A stretch of DNA of 64,000 nt. Origin: Armillaria gallica (lineage: Eukaryota; Basidiomycota; Agaricomycetes; Agaricales; Physalacriaceae). A model generated the notes under the pieces. It made no database searches, was not told where the DNA came from, and worked only from the letters and a program-made list of their open reading frames with translations. This document shows positions 46,401 to 58,594 of the stretch, piece after piece; the first letter of the stretch is position 1, and every line of letters starts with the position of its first letter. The DNA lies in NCBI GenBank assembly GCA_037576215.1, contig JBANDB010000003.1:6634001-6698000 (forward strand), read 5' to 3'. The translations under genes and the position numbers were made by a program.

Positions 46401-47028
46401 GCCTTCAGCCAAGGCCTCGGTACCCACACCTACGAATCCCTGGAAATCTGTCAAATCCCCTGCGGCATCCCCAAAGAAAGTTGTGCCTCCATCTCCTCGG
46501 CTTGCCGTTTTCCCGTCACCCAAGAGCACAGATCCCCAAACCAAGTATGACATACGCTCTGCTCGGGGCGGTCGTGGCGGAAAGGTCGCCGCTGTTGCTG
46601 CTATATGGGCATCTGGTGCTGGTGCGAATGGAGATGGAAAGGGAAATGACGTGAAGCCCTCATCTCCATCGCCAGTTTTGAAACCGCGCAGGTCTCCAAT
46701 TCCTGGATCTGGCGCAACTACTCCCATCGCTGCGCGCAAACCTCCGGTCGCTCCCAAGCCTCCCGTTGCTAAGAAGCCGATTATCAAGTCGACTTCTGTT
46801 CCGGCGATGCTCTCGTCTTCGCATGCGACGCCAACGCTGTCGAGTACAGCGTCCCTGGCGAGACCGTCTCCAACCAGGCCCAGGTCGTTAGTGAAGCTCC
46901 CTCCTACCATCAGTGAGATCGACACACCGAAGGTCTCACCTGCGCCTGTCTTGGATTCCAAACGTCCAACAGATCTGGCGTTCGGCCAAGCGAAATTCAG
47001 AGACCTCATCAAGAAGTACCAGGGCTGA
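43483..47028 (+). CDS. Alpha-arrestin family protein with long disordered tail
   Basis: Exons 43483-43675, 43716-44206, 44253-44548 and 44598-47028 give 1136 residues. The first ~340 residues follow the two arrestin beta-sandwich lobes: VKISMDFSDPLFVGGTHVCG, EFVVELLSRDHTAKA, RYEVRASVQVFWKGEKK, GGIIVAGEPACVELQVKNHS, TGLIVSLSRTLHLGN and PPGAEGVASLVFDVP. From about residue 355 the chain is Pro/Gln/Tyr-rich (NPYAYPALPMSPPIPTY), then Ser/Lys-rich. Fungal alpha-arrestins link plasma-membrane transporters to Rsp5-type ubiquitin ligases; I did not see a canonical PPxY in the tail. The last 20 residues (LAFGQAKFRDLIKKYQG) are ordered-looking. ATG chosen as the first in frame that leaves a complete N-lobe. 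Confidence 0.75.
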
Positions 47029-47430
47029 TATGCGCCGCCTTTTTGTGTTCTCGTTGCTCTATCTATTCTTGGTTTACTCTTTTGATTTATTTTGACCATC
47101 TTCACGCATATATTATTCTTCACGACGCATATACCTCAGTACATTATATCGATAGCGACACGACCCATACTCATGAATGTAATGATTATTCCCCATAATC
47201 GTCCGTTGGCAGTAAGAACTGAGTTCGGAGAGTTCGGCCCGTCCCACGCGAGCTGTATTTCAAAACAAGATATTATTTTCGGACTCCGATTTGCCTGCCA
47301 ATATTTAGGAGTTTCGGCAGATCGTGGTGCCGGATATTTTCCCACGGGCACGCCAGGGGCACGTAGACCGTGTTTCAACAAGCGACGCGATGTCGGACTT
47401 GTACTCTTACCACCACCATCGACGATACTG

Positions 47431-49177
47431 ATGCCTCGCCTGCCCGCTGCTCCTTCCATTGATGTCCAGAATCCGCTATACTGTCCTTCCGTACCCGCTA
47501 CTTCCTTCCTCAATGCGCTTCGAACCCAGCTAAACCGTCCGATACGACCATCTCAGCATTCTCACAGAAAAGGGCGTCGGCGTGGCTCCAAATTTGATCC
47601 TAAGGTCGTTGTCTACTCGTTTGCTCGTTTGCTCGGCAAGGTGCTCTTGCAGGACGATTCTTCTCTGAACGCGACGCATAGCCAAAACTACAATGTAGAT
47701 CCGGGCCTCGTCCAGCTTCCTTGGGATATCTCTGGCTCCTCTTTATCGAAGGATACCCAACCAAGATCTTCTAGGAAGCGAAGACTGTCTGATAGCTTCC
47801 CAGAAATCCTACATGGACCTGCCAAACACGCTAAATCTTTCATTACTTTTCCTACTAGCGATGACTCGAATGCTGAGGACGACGAACCCGCTGCTTTTCT
47901 ACCGCTGGACTTGAACAGAGTCTGGGATAGCGACCTGTCTCCGGTCAAGGCTCAGGAACTGGTAGAGAGGTCAGAAGTTTCGGTCGAGGAGCAATTAGTG
48001 GACCGTATACGGATGCTTGAAGGTATGATGTTTTGCTCTTCGGTATGAGATCGCATAATTCACTGCATATACGCGCATCAGACTTCCTTTATGGTCCTCC
48101 AATTGGTCCAGAATCACCTCGCGGACTTGGTATTCTCATTGATCGACTGGATACCCTACTTCCTGGCATCCGACTGAAAGAACGACTCAGTGCATTGCGC
48201 GACAAGTCACATCAAGGCATCACTGATTATATGGGCGAACATGGTTAGTGAAATATTGGAATCTCCTGAGCTATGGTCTGATTGCCTTCATAGGCCTACT
48301 AAACAGTCGCGTCATTTCCATCTTGCGAACCTCCGAAATCCGTAACCTATCGTTGGGAAATTCCCTGGCTGATGAAGACGGCTTGAATATCGATGGGCGC
48401 GATATTTTCTCAGGTACAGGCTAACCCACGTCCTCCCGCATTCCCTAAATGAAACATCTGTTCAGTTTTCAGCAAGCCGAACAGCTTTCTATTTCTATCG
48501 TTCCTGTCTCTTAGTGGTACTCTAGTCCACGATTTTGATCTTGTGCATATCCAACACCTGCCCCGACTCTCCGCGCTGCTTCTTAATAATACTGGTATCG
48601 GGAATGAAGCGTGAGTGTCCCCGTTCATAACCGAGGCAGACAGACTAAATTATTCATCAAGAGTATACATCATCACCTCACTCAAGCGAACTCTTACTCA
48701 CCTCTCTGTTGCTACCAATCCGGACATTGATAACGATGCGATACCCGCGCTGCTGCTTCTCTCCAGGCTGTCTTTCCTGTCCATCCAGGATACTAGTATC
48801 GATATGCCCGGTCTTCGTCGTCTAGCGGAAGTCATCAACCATGAAAGACGAATCATTGATATAGAGATACCCGGGGCTTGCGAGCATTACATTGATAGTA
48901 AGCATCAATCCCTGCAAACCACCCCGCTCCTTCTCACCGCACTTCTCAAGATCTCCACGAGAAATACCTTCTCGACATCCAGCCTCCACTGATTCACCGA
49001 GCTTCTCTTTGTTCGCAACTCTCCGGTGCGGCGCTCAAGCGTAACCTCTTGGCACATGCGATGTGTAACCCAACTATTCTTGCCGCGGGGACTAAGGCCG
49101 AGATGAAGGAACGTCTAGAAAGGATACTGAAGGTGAGAGAGATGGATATACTGGTCGCTGCGATGATACCGGCGTGA
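47431..49177 (+). CDS. Leucine-rich-repeat protein with SAP-like C-terminus
   Basis: Exons 47431-48022, 48082-48243, 48294-48413, 48466-48610, 48662-48897 and 48951-49177 give 493 residues. The N-terminal third is polar with basic patches ([21 protein letters not shown]) that may be nuclear signals. The middle has leucine-rich-repeat spacing ([60 protein letters not shown]). The C-terminus ([20 protein letters not shown], then [14 protein letters not shown]) resembles a SAP helix-turn motif used for nucleic-acid binding. Function unknown. It follows the arrestin gene by 400 bp on the same strand. Upstream in-frame ATGs exist (47173), but that stretch reads like leader. Confidence 0.6.
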
Positions 49178-50838
49178 ACTTTCTTTAGCAGGCTTTCGAA
49201 TAATTGTTTTCTGTATGTTTTGACCCAGGCTTTGTTTTTCGTCGTCGTTGTGATCCTGAATGTACTATACTACAGCATTTAATGTATAAAAATAATCTGG
49301 GATGTCTTTGCGTACTTGACTGGATAGTAGTATCCTTTACTCGTGGCAGGAGACCGACTTGCGCTGGTCAAGATGAAGAGAAACAATTGGAAAATCTTTG
49401 ATCTACTATTCACTGATTTTCTTAGGTTTTGTCTGACCCGCAGAGTTTCACTGCTTCAGAACTCGTTCAGGACATGCTTGGTACGCTGTTATTTCGGGTC
49501 TGGCAAAAATGGGCGGAGCCTATAAATTTTTGTCCAGGTTTGACTACATTTTGATGTTACGCGTCACAATCTTGTCCCGATTTCAACTGCTTCCCTTGCA
49601 TTTTGACGGCTCGCGTTAGTCAATTACAAGGAGTGGGAACTCCGCATGTCTGCTCTTTCAGACTGCTATTATAGTACATCAATTCTCGTTCTGATTGTAC
49701 GATATGAAGGACCCCAAGTCGTAATAAAAGTCGACGCCACATCACCTGTGATGTGCAACTATCAGCTTCCATTCACCTACCCCACTAGGCCCGTCCTCTC
49801 AATCATCTCAAAGGCACCGGCGAGACATACATATTACAAGGATGCGGTAAGATCGGCCAAGTGAATACCCGAGAGATAGGGTACTCGACTTTTTGTTCCG
49901 AGATTCTACTAGTACTTAGGAGGATGAGGGGGGCTCTCGATCCTGACTAGGCACGCCTGTCGAAGACAGAGGGGACAAGTTCCAAAAGTAACACCGGCAA
50001 TTCAACGTGACCGGGTCTCTTGTTCGCATCTTCTGACAATAAAACAAGCGCGTCGCGCTTCTGATGTTGCAATACAAATACCTGAATGCAACGGATTACG
50101 GCGCTCGAACTCTGTGCGAGCTTCCCCCGTCCTCAAGGTAAGGTACATTTGCGGAAGAGGATCGAGTAAACATCGTGTCAGATCTCCCTTTACTACGGTG
50201 GCGTATTTGGAGTTCCTTTACTAGTCATCTCGTGACCGTGGTCTTGTCTATTCAAAGACCTGTATCGGGCGCGATCTTAGCCTCGATTGTCAGCCGAGTA
50301 ATCTTCGTCTATTTCTCGCTCATTAATTCCGGGAATCGACACACGGTACGTTAAAGCACCAACATCCGCCGTTTGCTATTCATAGAAGAAGATAAGCATG
50401 AGCTTGTGACTATACCCGTTGCATTCCGTATGGACACTGGAGATAGGTACCATGTCCGATAGTAATGCTTATACCCGGCGTTTGTCTCATCGCCAGTCAG
50501 AGAGTTACTTGTAACGTACTCCCTGCTACTGAGCAACCATTTGGTTTTGTATGATGTCGGTGTCCCTGGGACCCTGCTTAAATTTGCCTCCGCGCCAAGC
50601 CCCGGTGGAAACAGTCCCGGTGTCTCAATTGTAGATCGAATTCTCCACAATGATCGACAAACGTTTGTGGTCCGGAATAACATTCGGTAGCATAGCAATA
50701 CATAATTATTACAGAGTCCTAGTAGTCAGATGCGTATAGTACACAGAATAAATACAAATTCATTCCAACTAGCATTATGATGTACATACTGTCATGTAAC
50801 ACGTAAGGGAGAAATAATATCATAAATGATAAAGTTCA
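49178..50838. other. Region without a supported gene
   Basis: Short frames only. The longest (50351-50698, minus, about 115 codons with YKTKWLLSSREYVTSN) shows no known motif and has no nearby ATG at its 5' end. Confidence 0.4.
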
Positions 50839-51778
50839 TCACTCATCCTGCAAGACTTCAACATGGAACTGTCGCCAGTCAATCCTGGCCGGGTCATTTT
50901 CATCCAGCAGTTCATCATCATCACCTATCCAAGATTCCTCTTCCTCCAAGACCCACGGAAACTCCACTATGGTATTTCGACGGTTGCAGTAGAATGAGGA
51001 GCGCGGTGACTGTGTGGAAGGAAGGGGCATGGTCTGTATAGACGTTGGTCGTTCCCGGCGAGGAAATGCAAGACTCCGTGCTGAGCCACTCCTTGAAGAT
51101 CCTGAGAAGGAAAGGAAGGATTCGTGTTTTGGGGTACCGATGGGTGGAGTTATCTCTATATATATCGAACGGGCATTGGGGGCAGCGGTGAACGGGTCCA
51201 GGGAATGAAAGGATATTTCATCTGAATTGCAAGAGCTACTACGATGAATACTCAACGACGCTAAGATGAGAACATGCAATCCAGACTTACTATGTACGAG
51301 TCGGCTCCACGGGACTCGGTTCCGGGGCAGTTATCCAGACCACGTCTGAATCATCTGGCACCACCGACTGCTTGCGCAGAGACCTCCTTCGATGTATTTT
51401 GGTGGAGATATCTATAGACCGGCGCTCTCCGGTCGATGGATTCGTTGTTATTCGGTCAAGGAGACGCGAAGAGAACTCAGCAACTGATGAACGTCGCCGC
51501 CGCTTCTCCTCCACCAAAAAATGGGTATCGGTGTCGACAGTTCCGGATACGCTCATCCTTTTGTAGACGCTGGAATGGCGACGAAGGTGTTTTGGCTGCG
51601 GTGGGAGGTGAATGGACGACTCGGGAAGTATGGCCGAGGCTGGGCGGCAGCGCCGTTCATAGGCACGACGAGCCTTTGCAAGCAGGCCCGAAGCAAAGAA
51701 GTCAGAATAACCCGCTAATCGTTCTCTTGTGGACTGCATAGTGGTGGCAAAGGTGGAAGGGGCGCTGGAAGGGGGCAT
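50839..51778 (-). CDS. Unrecognised Ser/Arg-rich protein
   Basis: Exons 51298-51778 and 50839-51260 give 300 residues. It starts MPPSSAPSTFATTMQSTRER, includes LLAKARRAYERRCRPASAIL, basic clusters (EEKRRRRSSVAEF, KIHRRRSLRKQS), and ends acidic (WVLEEEESWIGDDDELLDEN). Many RxxS sites hint at regulation by phosphorylation (inferred). The short intron (GTACAT donor) was placed by frame. No domain is recognised. Confidence 0.55.
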
Positions 51779-52596
51779 TGCAAACAGACGACAGGTCAGG
51801 CGGCACTTATAGTGAAAAGTGTGCAAGCTGATTCCAGAGGCACTGTCCCGCGATGGTATCAACTGGGCCCCGATTATATACACGAGTCCAGTCCGAGAAC
51901 TGAGTTGGTTGGAAATTGGAGTCGATCGTAATGCTGATCAGCGGACCCGGACCTGGATCTTGACAAAGGGGCAACGGTTGGTGCCCGTGAAAAGAAGAAA
52001 CCACCGGGTGTTGGTTACAGAAGTCCTAGAATAACCCGGATTATCGGAGAAGATTGGGGCAGGATGCATGATGAACGAGGTAGACTGGGTCCTGATTATC
52101 ACTGAATGATTTGGTTTCGTGTGTGCCCAGTGATATAGCGGCAAAATGTCTTGATCAACGACAGTCATTGATGGGTCACTTTTAAATGACAGCCACGACA
52201 GAAGAAATTGTAGAAGCCCCATTCGTTCATTGAAAGCAGGTGACAGAGATACGTCTAAGTAATATAGAAGTCAGGTTAATTACTGTCGAAGCAAAGAACC
52301 GCACCTTGGCTACATCCTTTTTGTTTTTTCATCAGTGGGATCAGCCACGATGTCATATCAGTGTGATTCACAGCGCTTACATTCGGGTATTAGGGAGAGC
52401 TGGGGGCCGAAACATCGGCTGTGGTTGGTGATCTGAATGATGAATAATAAAAGAACAATGGTGCCAAATGCGAGTACAGGCGCAATAGGGAGCTGAGAAC
52501 GGTATAAAGCACGGTGCTGTGAGTCGTCGTAAGGAAACGAAATGAGGCGTGATTACTGCACGGAAACATCAACTAAGCGCTACCCTCGCCGTTTCG

Positions 52597-52942
52597 TCAT
52601 CTCCTAGCGTTCTGGGCCTGTGTCCCCGCTTGCGCCAACCGTTCCTTTTGTGCTTCAGCAATCACCCGTCGTTGATTGAAGTATTCAATCTTTAATTGTG
52701 TCAGAACCGGGATGATCGCAACACGAGAAAGTACCCACCCAGCTCTGTGCGCAACTTTTCTCATAATTCTTTGCTTCAGTGAGACACGAGCCACTGGACT
52801 TTTCGTCTCCTGCTTTCACCACGCCTGCACGATCCAAACAGGCAAAATACGCATCTCGGAATTCATAGCATTTCTGACGATCTTGTCGGAGAGGTGCCCC
52901 TTCCTTTTTTTCGGGCTTTGACGACGTGAACAGCCACCACAT
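52597..52942 (-). CDS. COA6: COA6-like cytochrome c oxidase assembly factor
   Basis: Two exons (52739-52942 and 52597-52689) give 98 residues. The twin-cysteine core is clear: QKCYEFRDAYFACLDRAG (CX9C) and SCLTEAKNYEKSCAQSW (Cys pair), joined across a GTGGGT...AAAG intron to IEYFNQRRVIAEAQKERL. This matches the COX6B/CHCH family and most closely Coa6, an intermembrane-space protein that helps deliver copper to Cox2. Such proteins are imported and oxidised by Mia40, so absence of a presequence is expected. Confidence 0.85.
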
Positions 52943-54212
52943 AGCGCGTTGTTGAAAAGATAAATGTGGACGTGAAGAAAGGGGAGCGCTTTGTTTGTTC
53001 CAGAAGCTTATGGACAGCTGATTCGGCTAGCGGACCGGGCCGACATCAGAGGCTTGAAATGTTTTCCTGAGCGCTATTTTTCTAACTTGCATTCTACTAT
53101 TGTATGAATCCTCAAACTTTTAAATTTACCCCCTGGAACTAACTTGGAATGCAGAGTAAAAGGGCGATCAACTGCCCTATCGATGCATGGCGTCATGAAA
53201 CACGTCGGACTTGGAACGCGACTTAATAGTTCTCGGCATTTTGAACACTTCTACTGCCCACACCACATTAGCCCAGGTTTTGGCCATGCTTCCAGCTTGT
53301 GTGCCCGCATATATGCGCTCTTATGCTTTACCGCTGCCCTACCCCCTTCCCACAAAAAGGCTACCGGGACTTGAATATGAAGTGATTGGAGAATCAGTCA
53401 CGGTTTCCGGCGTGGACGATCTCTCGGGACATCAGTTCCACACAACTCACACGCACAGCTCTGGTTCTCCAAGAACCTTGAACTTGTGATTTCGGAGCAT
53501 GTGTTTTAACATGGGCGAGAATATCGCAGCAATACTTACACGTAAGCCACAAGATTTCTCTTAGTGCGTCTCTGATCTCACTATAAGCGCTTCTTCGGTT
53601 CCTGTTCTCATAAATCTGGCTGTATGCGTACTTATCACCATAAGAAGATCCATTATCTAAGGGTCCCTGGGCCAGCTCGCAGTTCTCGAGCAGATAGCTC
53701 GTTCAGAACGGTGACCGTGGCAACTGCTCCAACGACTTGTCAGCGTAATTGGTGCATACACCCTAATCCATGTGCTTCTACTATCTCAGTTGACGCGGAC
53801 TCTGTAACACCTGACCTCTCGGTCAGAACAGAGTTGTGTCATCCAGTTCTAGAAAATTTGGGACCGTCGTGCATCATTCTTAGGCACCTATAGAGACGCG
53901 TTACCCGATGGCCGATGCTCGTGTCTAATCTGTTAGTCAGTACGCGACTGTACAACTGCATTGTCTCTGTTGGTTTCATGCTTTAGCACCGAAATTCGTA
54001 CTGATGAGGCCTCTTACAGCATTTTTGGAATCGTCTCAGTGACGCAAAGTGTCTGAGGCTTCCCAGATACTAGCCTTCAGTTCTCAAGAAACATGGTCAT
54101 ATATTACAGTACTTTTCGATCAAAAAATTGACACATCAACCGCTACGACGATAACTAGCACGAGTAATGCTTCTTCCCTCAACCACAAGCTCAGCCACAA
54201 AATTGCGCTAGC
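52943..54212. other. Region without a supported gene
   Basis: Only short plus-strand frames (53211-53489, 53624-53893) without known motifs were seen. No repeat structure noticed. Confidence 0.4.
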
Positions 54213-55214
54213 TTAACGCCGACGTCTGCCACGCTTTGCGTTATCATGCTTCCTTTTATCGTACGCCTTCTTCCGCAGAATGGCATTGCATACCCAACAA
54301 TATATTCCTTCTGAGCTGGTAGTTTCTCGGGGAAAACACTGGACGGCTAGAAGGCGTTCGCACCCGTCACACCTCTTCGTGGGCCTTCTAGCATCATAAT
54401 CGATAATATCAAGGGGTAACAAACAGTGAGGGTTGAAATACCGGTCTTTCTCCGGTTGTCCGGCTTTCCAGTGAGTGACGTACCGCTCACTTTGCTCTAG
54501 GAGGTTTTCAGAGAGGTAATCATGGACTTTGAAGTGCTCGTAGATCCTTCCTATGAGCCGTACATCATTGGTAGCGTAACCGAGTTGCTCTTGGGATAAT
54601 GGACGTTCGAGCCATCTCTTATGGTCGACTGAACATAGATTTGCATTAGTGGTGGTACCCGGTGATATTAAAGGCTGCTGACCACTGCCTTTGCTCTCGT
54701 TGGTTCGTAAATGCTCTTGAACACAACTCGCCAGACTCGATAAGCAAGTGAGTGCCCGGCACTCGCCTGGTTTTTTTGTGATCATAGCTTGCGGAAGATA
54801 CGCGCGAAGGCGTCCCAACCGCTTAGATTCCCTCTCTCCACGCGCCTGACGGGAATGCAAATCTGCGAGTTGCATATCGATGACACCGACTATGGGGACG
54901 TCATACTCATGCCAAAGCGCACTATAGTCCATCCTTCCATCGAAGACTATCTTCACGCGGGATGCATCTCTTAGGAGATCAAATACCCGTCGCATATTCT
55001 TCCGCTTCAGCCTGAGGAGGTCGAATATGTAGATGGGAACATGGTCGGAAGCGGCTCGGATGGGGGTTATAGTCAAAAGGGACAGACGCCCACCTCTACA
55101 GCCGAGCTGGTCCCCTTCGCAGTCTACTACGAGATGCGAGTAGCTGGAGAGGACTGGCACGGCTGCTGCTACGGCCACAGTGTCGGCGCACAGAACGTAT
55201 TCGCTGGCTGACAT
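54213..55214 (-). CDS. DEDDy 3'-5' exonuclease-domain protein with zinc-ribbon-like tail
   Basis: Single open frame of 333 residues from ATG 55214. Exonuclease motifs are in order: LVVDCEGDQLG (DxE, motif I), VKIVFDGRMDYSALW (motif II Asp) and LGYATNDVRLIGRIYEHF (YxxxD, motif III). This is the RNase D/WRN/Exd1-type fold, which trims RNA or DNA 3' ends. The C-terminal ~70 residues contain CDGCERLLAVQCF and IYCWVCNAILRKKAYDKRK, two CxxC pairs suggesting a zinc ribbon, then a basic tail (RGRRRR). It has no intron, unlike most neighbours. Substrate unknown. Confidence 0.8.
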   Translation of the reverse strand: MSASEYVLCADTVAVAAAVPVLSSYSHLVVDCEGDQLGCRGGRLSLLTITPIRAASDHVPIYIFDLLRLKRKNMRRVFDLLRDASRVKIVFDGRMDYSALWHEYDVPIVGVIDMQLADLHSRQARGERESKRLGRLRAYLPQAMITKKPGECRALTCLSSLASCVQEHLRTNESKGSGQQPLISPGTTTNANLCSVDHKRWLERPLSQEQLGYATNDVRLIGRIYEHFKVHDYLSENLLEQSERYVTHWKAGQPEKDRYFNPHCLLPLDIIDYDARRPTKRCDGCERLLAVQCFPRETTSSEGIYCWVCNAILRKKAYDKRKHDNAKRGRRRR

Positions 55215-55635
55215 GAGTGGGCAAGGCAGGTTATCGACGCCTTCGATTCACACACAAATGTCCTCTGATGAAACGGTAAAGCTTCTCACGCTTGCAATTG
55301 AATCGACGCGCCGGAATGCTGTGGTGTGGAAGGAACCAGCGAATTTGAACTGGTCTTATGTTCATATTCAAGTTCAAAGGGCAACAATAATTAATCACTG
55401 GATATCCTTTCGAAGCACCACTCTATCTTTAACAGCAAATGGAAAGGGGCGGCGGAGAAGTGACACAGAGCATTGTATGAAGATTGTAAGATGATCTGGG
55501 ATGGGACATGTTGCATGATATTCCATCATTGTCGTGAGCAAGGGGGAACAGATTGACATAGTAGTAGTACATCTTTAATCAATTAGGTCATAATGATGAA
55601 TACACCTGCATCTTCAGACGATGAGTCACTGAGAG

Positions 55636-56310
55636 TTAACGCCGGAACAGTATAGCCTTGCCTGGTCCTAGTCCCAGTGACAACTCCGATTCGAAATCGA
55701 GCGATCCAAACCTGAGGTCTGTGGACGGTTCCGAGTTGGGGTGGGGTAAACCTTCGGGATGTGCCAAGAGGAAATCCCAAGGGTCGACTAAATGAAGCGG
55801 GTCGGGGTCGCTATCTGGGGAGAATGGTTCCTCTGGCTCTTGTAGTGGCAGCGGTGTATGTTCTGAGGTCTTTTGTGGTTCAATTTGATCGTCGGTCGCG
55901 ACTTCAGGTTGGACATCGCGGATAGGTACTTGATCGTCCAGTACCTCTTGAGCTTGACTACTGGATGTCATGCCTTGCATATGGCTCGGAGGAACCAGGT
56001 CAGGGATTTCATCATGCCTTGGAAATGCGTCCTGTTCAGCTTCGTTAGCAGACTTCTCATGGGATTGATATAACTGCGCTTCACATTCTTGAAATCGAGT
56101 GTCTTTGAGGGGAACTTCATCGTAAGCCCGGGGAGAGCTGAAAGAAAGGTACGACTCTACTTTACATTCGTCCTGAGCGAGGAGCATACATGGAAACCTC
56201 TGAGACGCATTGTCCGCATTGAACGTAGTCCCTAGAAACAATAACGTGAGACTGAGCCACCCAAGTCGCCGATATAAGGATGGTGTTGGACGACAATACA
56301 CATTAGAGGA
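55636..56310 (-). CDS. Acidic Pro/Glu-rich protein, start uncertain
   Basis: A long open frame ends at 55636 (LGLGPGKAILFRR) and includes SSPRAYDEVPLKDTRFQECE, DQVPIRDVQPEVATDDQIEP and DPLHLVDPWDFLLAHPEG. Its 5' part has no ATG in frame. An ATG at about 56310 could be joined by a GTATTG...TTTCTAG intron to ACGTTCAATGCGGAC. Composition suggests a largely disordered protein. No family is recognised. About 200 bp separate it from the divergent gene at 56508. Confidence 0.45.
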   Translation of the reverse strand, partial: SSNVYCRPTPSLYRRLGWLSLTLLFLGTTFNADNASQRFPCMLLAQDECKVESYLSFSSPRAYDEVPLKDTRFQECEAQLYQSHEKSANEAEQDAFPRHDEIPDLVPPSHMQGMTSSSQAQEVLDDQVPIRDVQPEVATDDQIEPQKTSEHTPLPLQEPEEPFSPDSDPDPLHLVDPWDFLLAHPEGLPHPNSEPSTDLRFGSLDFESELSLGLGPGKAILFRR

Positions 56311-56507
56311 CCATCACATTGAAGACATACATCCTTGACAACTGAGTCGTCGACAGATAAGCAGAAGGATAAATTTCTTGGCAGGGATCACCAGTCGAGA
56401 ATCGGGGTCCTGAACCATGAGGCAGTTCGGTTCACGTACTAGAACTCCACGGAAAGCTCCGCGGCCCTTTTTATCATTACCATGACCACAGACGACCGTC
56501 TACCACG

Positions 56508-57426
56508 ATGAGCCTAAGCTGGCTTTCGAAGAACCTCCATTTCGACGACTCAGATGCCGGTGACGACAGAGACCCTCTGCTGACCTCTATTCGAAGGCCA
56601 AAAAAACTACGCAAGGCACCGCCGCCTGTGAAGCCCAGATACCCGCCTAATAATCGATTCACGGCACGACGCAATCTCCAGGCGTCCAAGGTCGTGGAAG
56701 GACATGGATATCTGAAAAATGCTTCAGACTTAATCCAGCAGCATCGTGGGTCTTTGGCATCGAATACACCCTCGCTAGATACCAGATGGGCGCAGTGAGC
56801 CAACTTTTTCCTGGAATATGAATCACTATGCTTATATCCTCTAGGCTCTTCACTGTTGCTCCAGTGCTGCGAAAGCTTACCAAAGGTCGGCAGAAGCCGC
56901 AGGAGTGGTGTGATAACGCCAGACAACTTCTCAAGGATGTGCAGGTAAGCTAATTGATCAAATGTCACCGGAAATGGAGGGAAAATGAAAATATTTATAG
57001 AAAAAACTGAGAGATGCGCGTCGGCGGAGTCGCGGATCTGCTTCGATTTTCAGTTTCATTTCGCTGGGAAGCACACGCCGGTCCCGAAAACATCCTGCCT
57101 CGTCCAATCAGAGCCATTCCACCTATCGTTTCCCGAAAGATACTCCAGGCCATCATTACCATCCAAGACCTAGGGTCAGTTGTCCATTTATTCGTTGACA
57201 ATCGTTACCAATGGAATGAACTCAGAACCCGGGAACGGTCATGTCGCCTTCGTCTTTTCACCATGTTGTTGAATTGAAACCTTTGCCGGCAATACCAGAT
57301 TCAGGTCGATTCTTCGAAGAGTGGGGGTCTCAGAATTCCCCCTCCGGGTCTCCTCGTCGACGGCAGCATCATAGGCTCCTTTATCCCTCCTCACATCTCT
57401 CGAAGACAGCATCACCGCATTTGTAA
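56508..57426 (+). CDS. Unrecognised basic protein
   Basis: Exons 56508-56794, 56845-56944, 57001-57174 and 57226-57426 give 253 residues in one open frame. It begins MSLSWLSKNLHFDDSDAGDD, continues RRPKKLRKAPPPVKPRYPP, has a helical centre (APVLRKLTKGRQKPQEWCDN, LLKDVQKKLRDARRRSRG) and a Pro/Ser-rich end (KPLPAIPDSGRFFEEWGS). All four introns have GT-AG ends. No domain identified. Confidence 0.6.
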
Positions 57427-57900
57427 CAGCTACGTAGTTCTCCCCCCCCTTTCAACCACCCCTTTATCCAGTGTATTTCAACCTGTATCTTGTACTTCTC
57501 TGCGTATATGTGCGCTTATTTTGAATGTGTTCCATTATAACCATGGATTAACACCCGACATCTTTTATCTCAGCATTTGCTCAGCATTAGCCGCTACCAT
57601 CGAGACAACGGGCGATACTTTGACGACCAACAAAGAACTGAGAGCGAATAGTCGACCCGTACAGGACAGTCGTTGTGTACCTGGAGAGAAGCGGGACGAC
57701 CTGCTTTGTTTCTTTGTGTCCGTGACCTAAACTGTGCATATGGCACTATGCCACCTTCAAGTTTTGGCCAGTTTTATTGTCTTTGTGTCCAATTGACAAT
57801 GGCCCAGCCACGTACCACGATATTTAAGAATCGTGTGTGACGCTGCAAGCGTCAACTTCATTCGTATCCTCTGCCATCACCTCGTCTTCCTGGTTCCAGC

Positions 57901-58259
57901 ATGAAATCTACCTCTCAAGAAGTTTTGTTGGATAGAAATCAGCATGAGAGCGGCGTAGAAAGTGCACCTGTGGCAGACGTGTCGTTGTTACCATCAGAGC
58001 AGGACTCTACCCCGTCATTCGTTGAAACCCACCACTGCCGCCGTTCTATTGCGGAGGTCCTTGCTTACCTAAGGAATCATCAGAGGAAACGAAACATCAA
58101 AGCCTGCCCCCCTGTATACCACGGTCCTCCGAATTTCGATCTGTTCTCGTTTCCGCCGCTGAAAGATGCCGTTACACTGACAGGTATGCCATGGCTCATC
58201 TCATCATGACCTCATTTTGAGTTTTGTTCTTCATTCCAGAACTTGAACAGCAATCCTGA
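57901..58259 (+). CDS. Small unrecognised protein
   Basis: Exons 57901-58183 and 58240-58259 give 100 residues (starts MKSTSQEVLLDRNQHES; ends LKDAVTLTELEQQS). A polar chain with one basic segment (AYLRNHQRKRNIKACPP). The GTATGC...CCAG intron and ATG context support a real gene, but there is no recognised homology. Confidence 0.5.
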
Positions 58260-58594
58260 TGAACACGAAGCTATGACGGTCGCCCTCCCTTAAAGTAACG
58301 ATATGCTGTCTCTCATTTGTTGTCGTGCTCACAACCATCATGTAGCATATGTCTGTATCATGTACGATAGCAGCATGCTTTCAATCATTTTCATGCCTGA
58401 ATTCAATTATTCTTTGCGGAAAGACTTCCCCACGTACCTATTATCCGTTCTATCTACCGAGGTCATTCGTTCAGGTGATGATGATGATGTGCTTGACTCG
58501 CGTGGAGGTGTGATTCTATTCCAGGCTAGCTTATCAGAAAGGCGGCTTCTTTGTAACCAGGATCTGTTATCTCTCTCATTGACCATTATCTACC

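Noticed and set aside
45642..47123. Two long minus-strand frames (205 and 256 codons) opposite the arrestin tail
   Set aside because: Shadows of the Pro/Ser-rich arrestin exon; low-complexity coding DNA often leaves the opposite strand open.
51372..51741. Plus-strand frames opposite the gene at 50839-51778
   Set aside because: Antisense shadows without domains.
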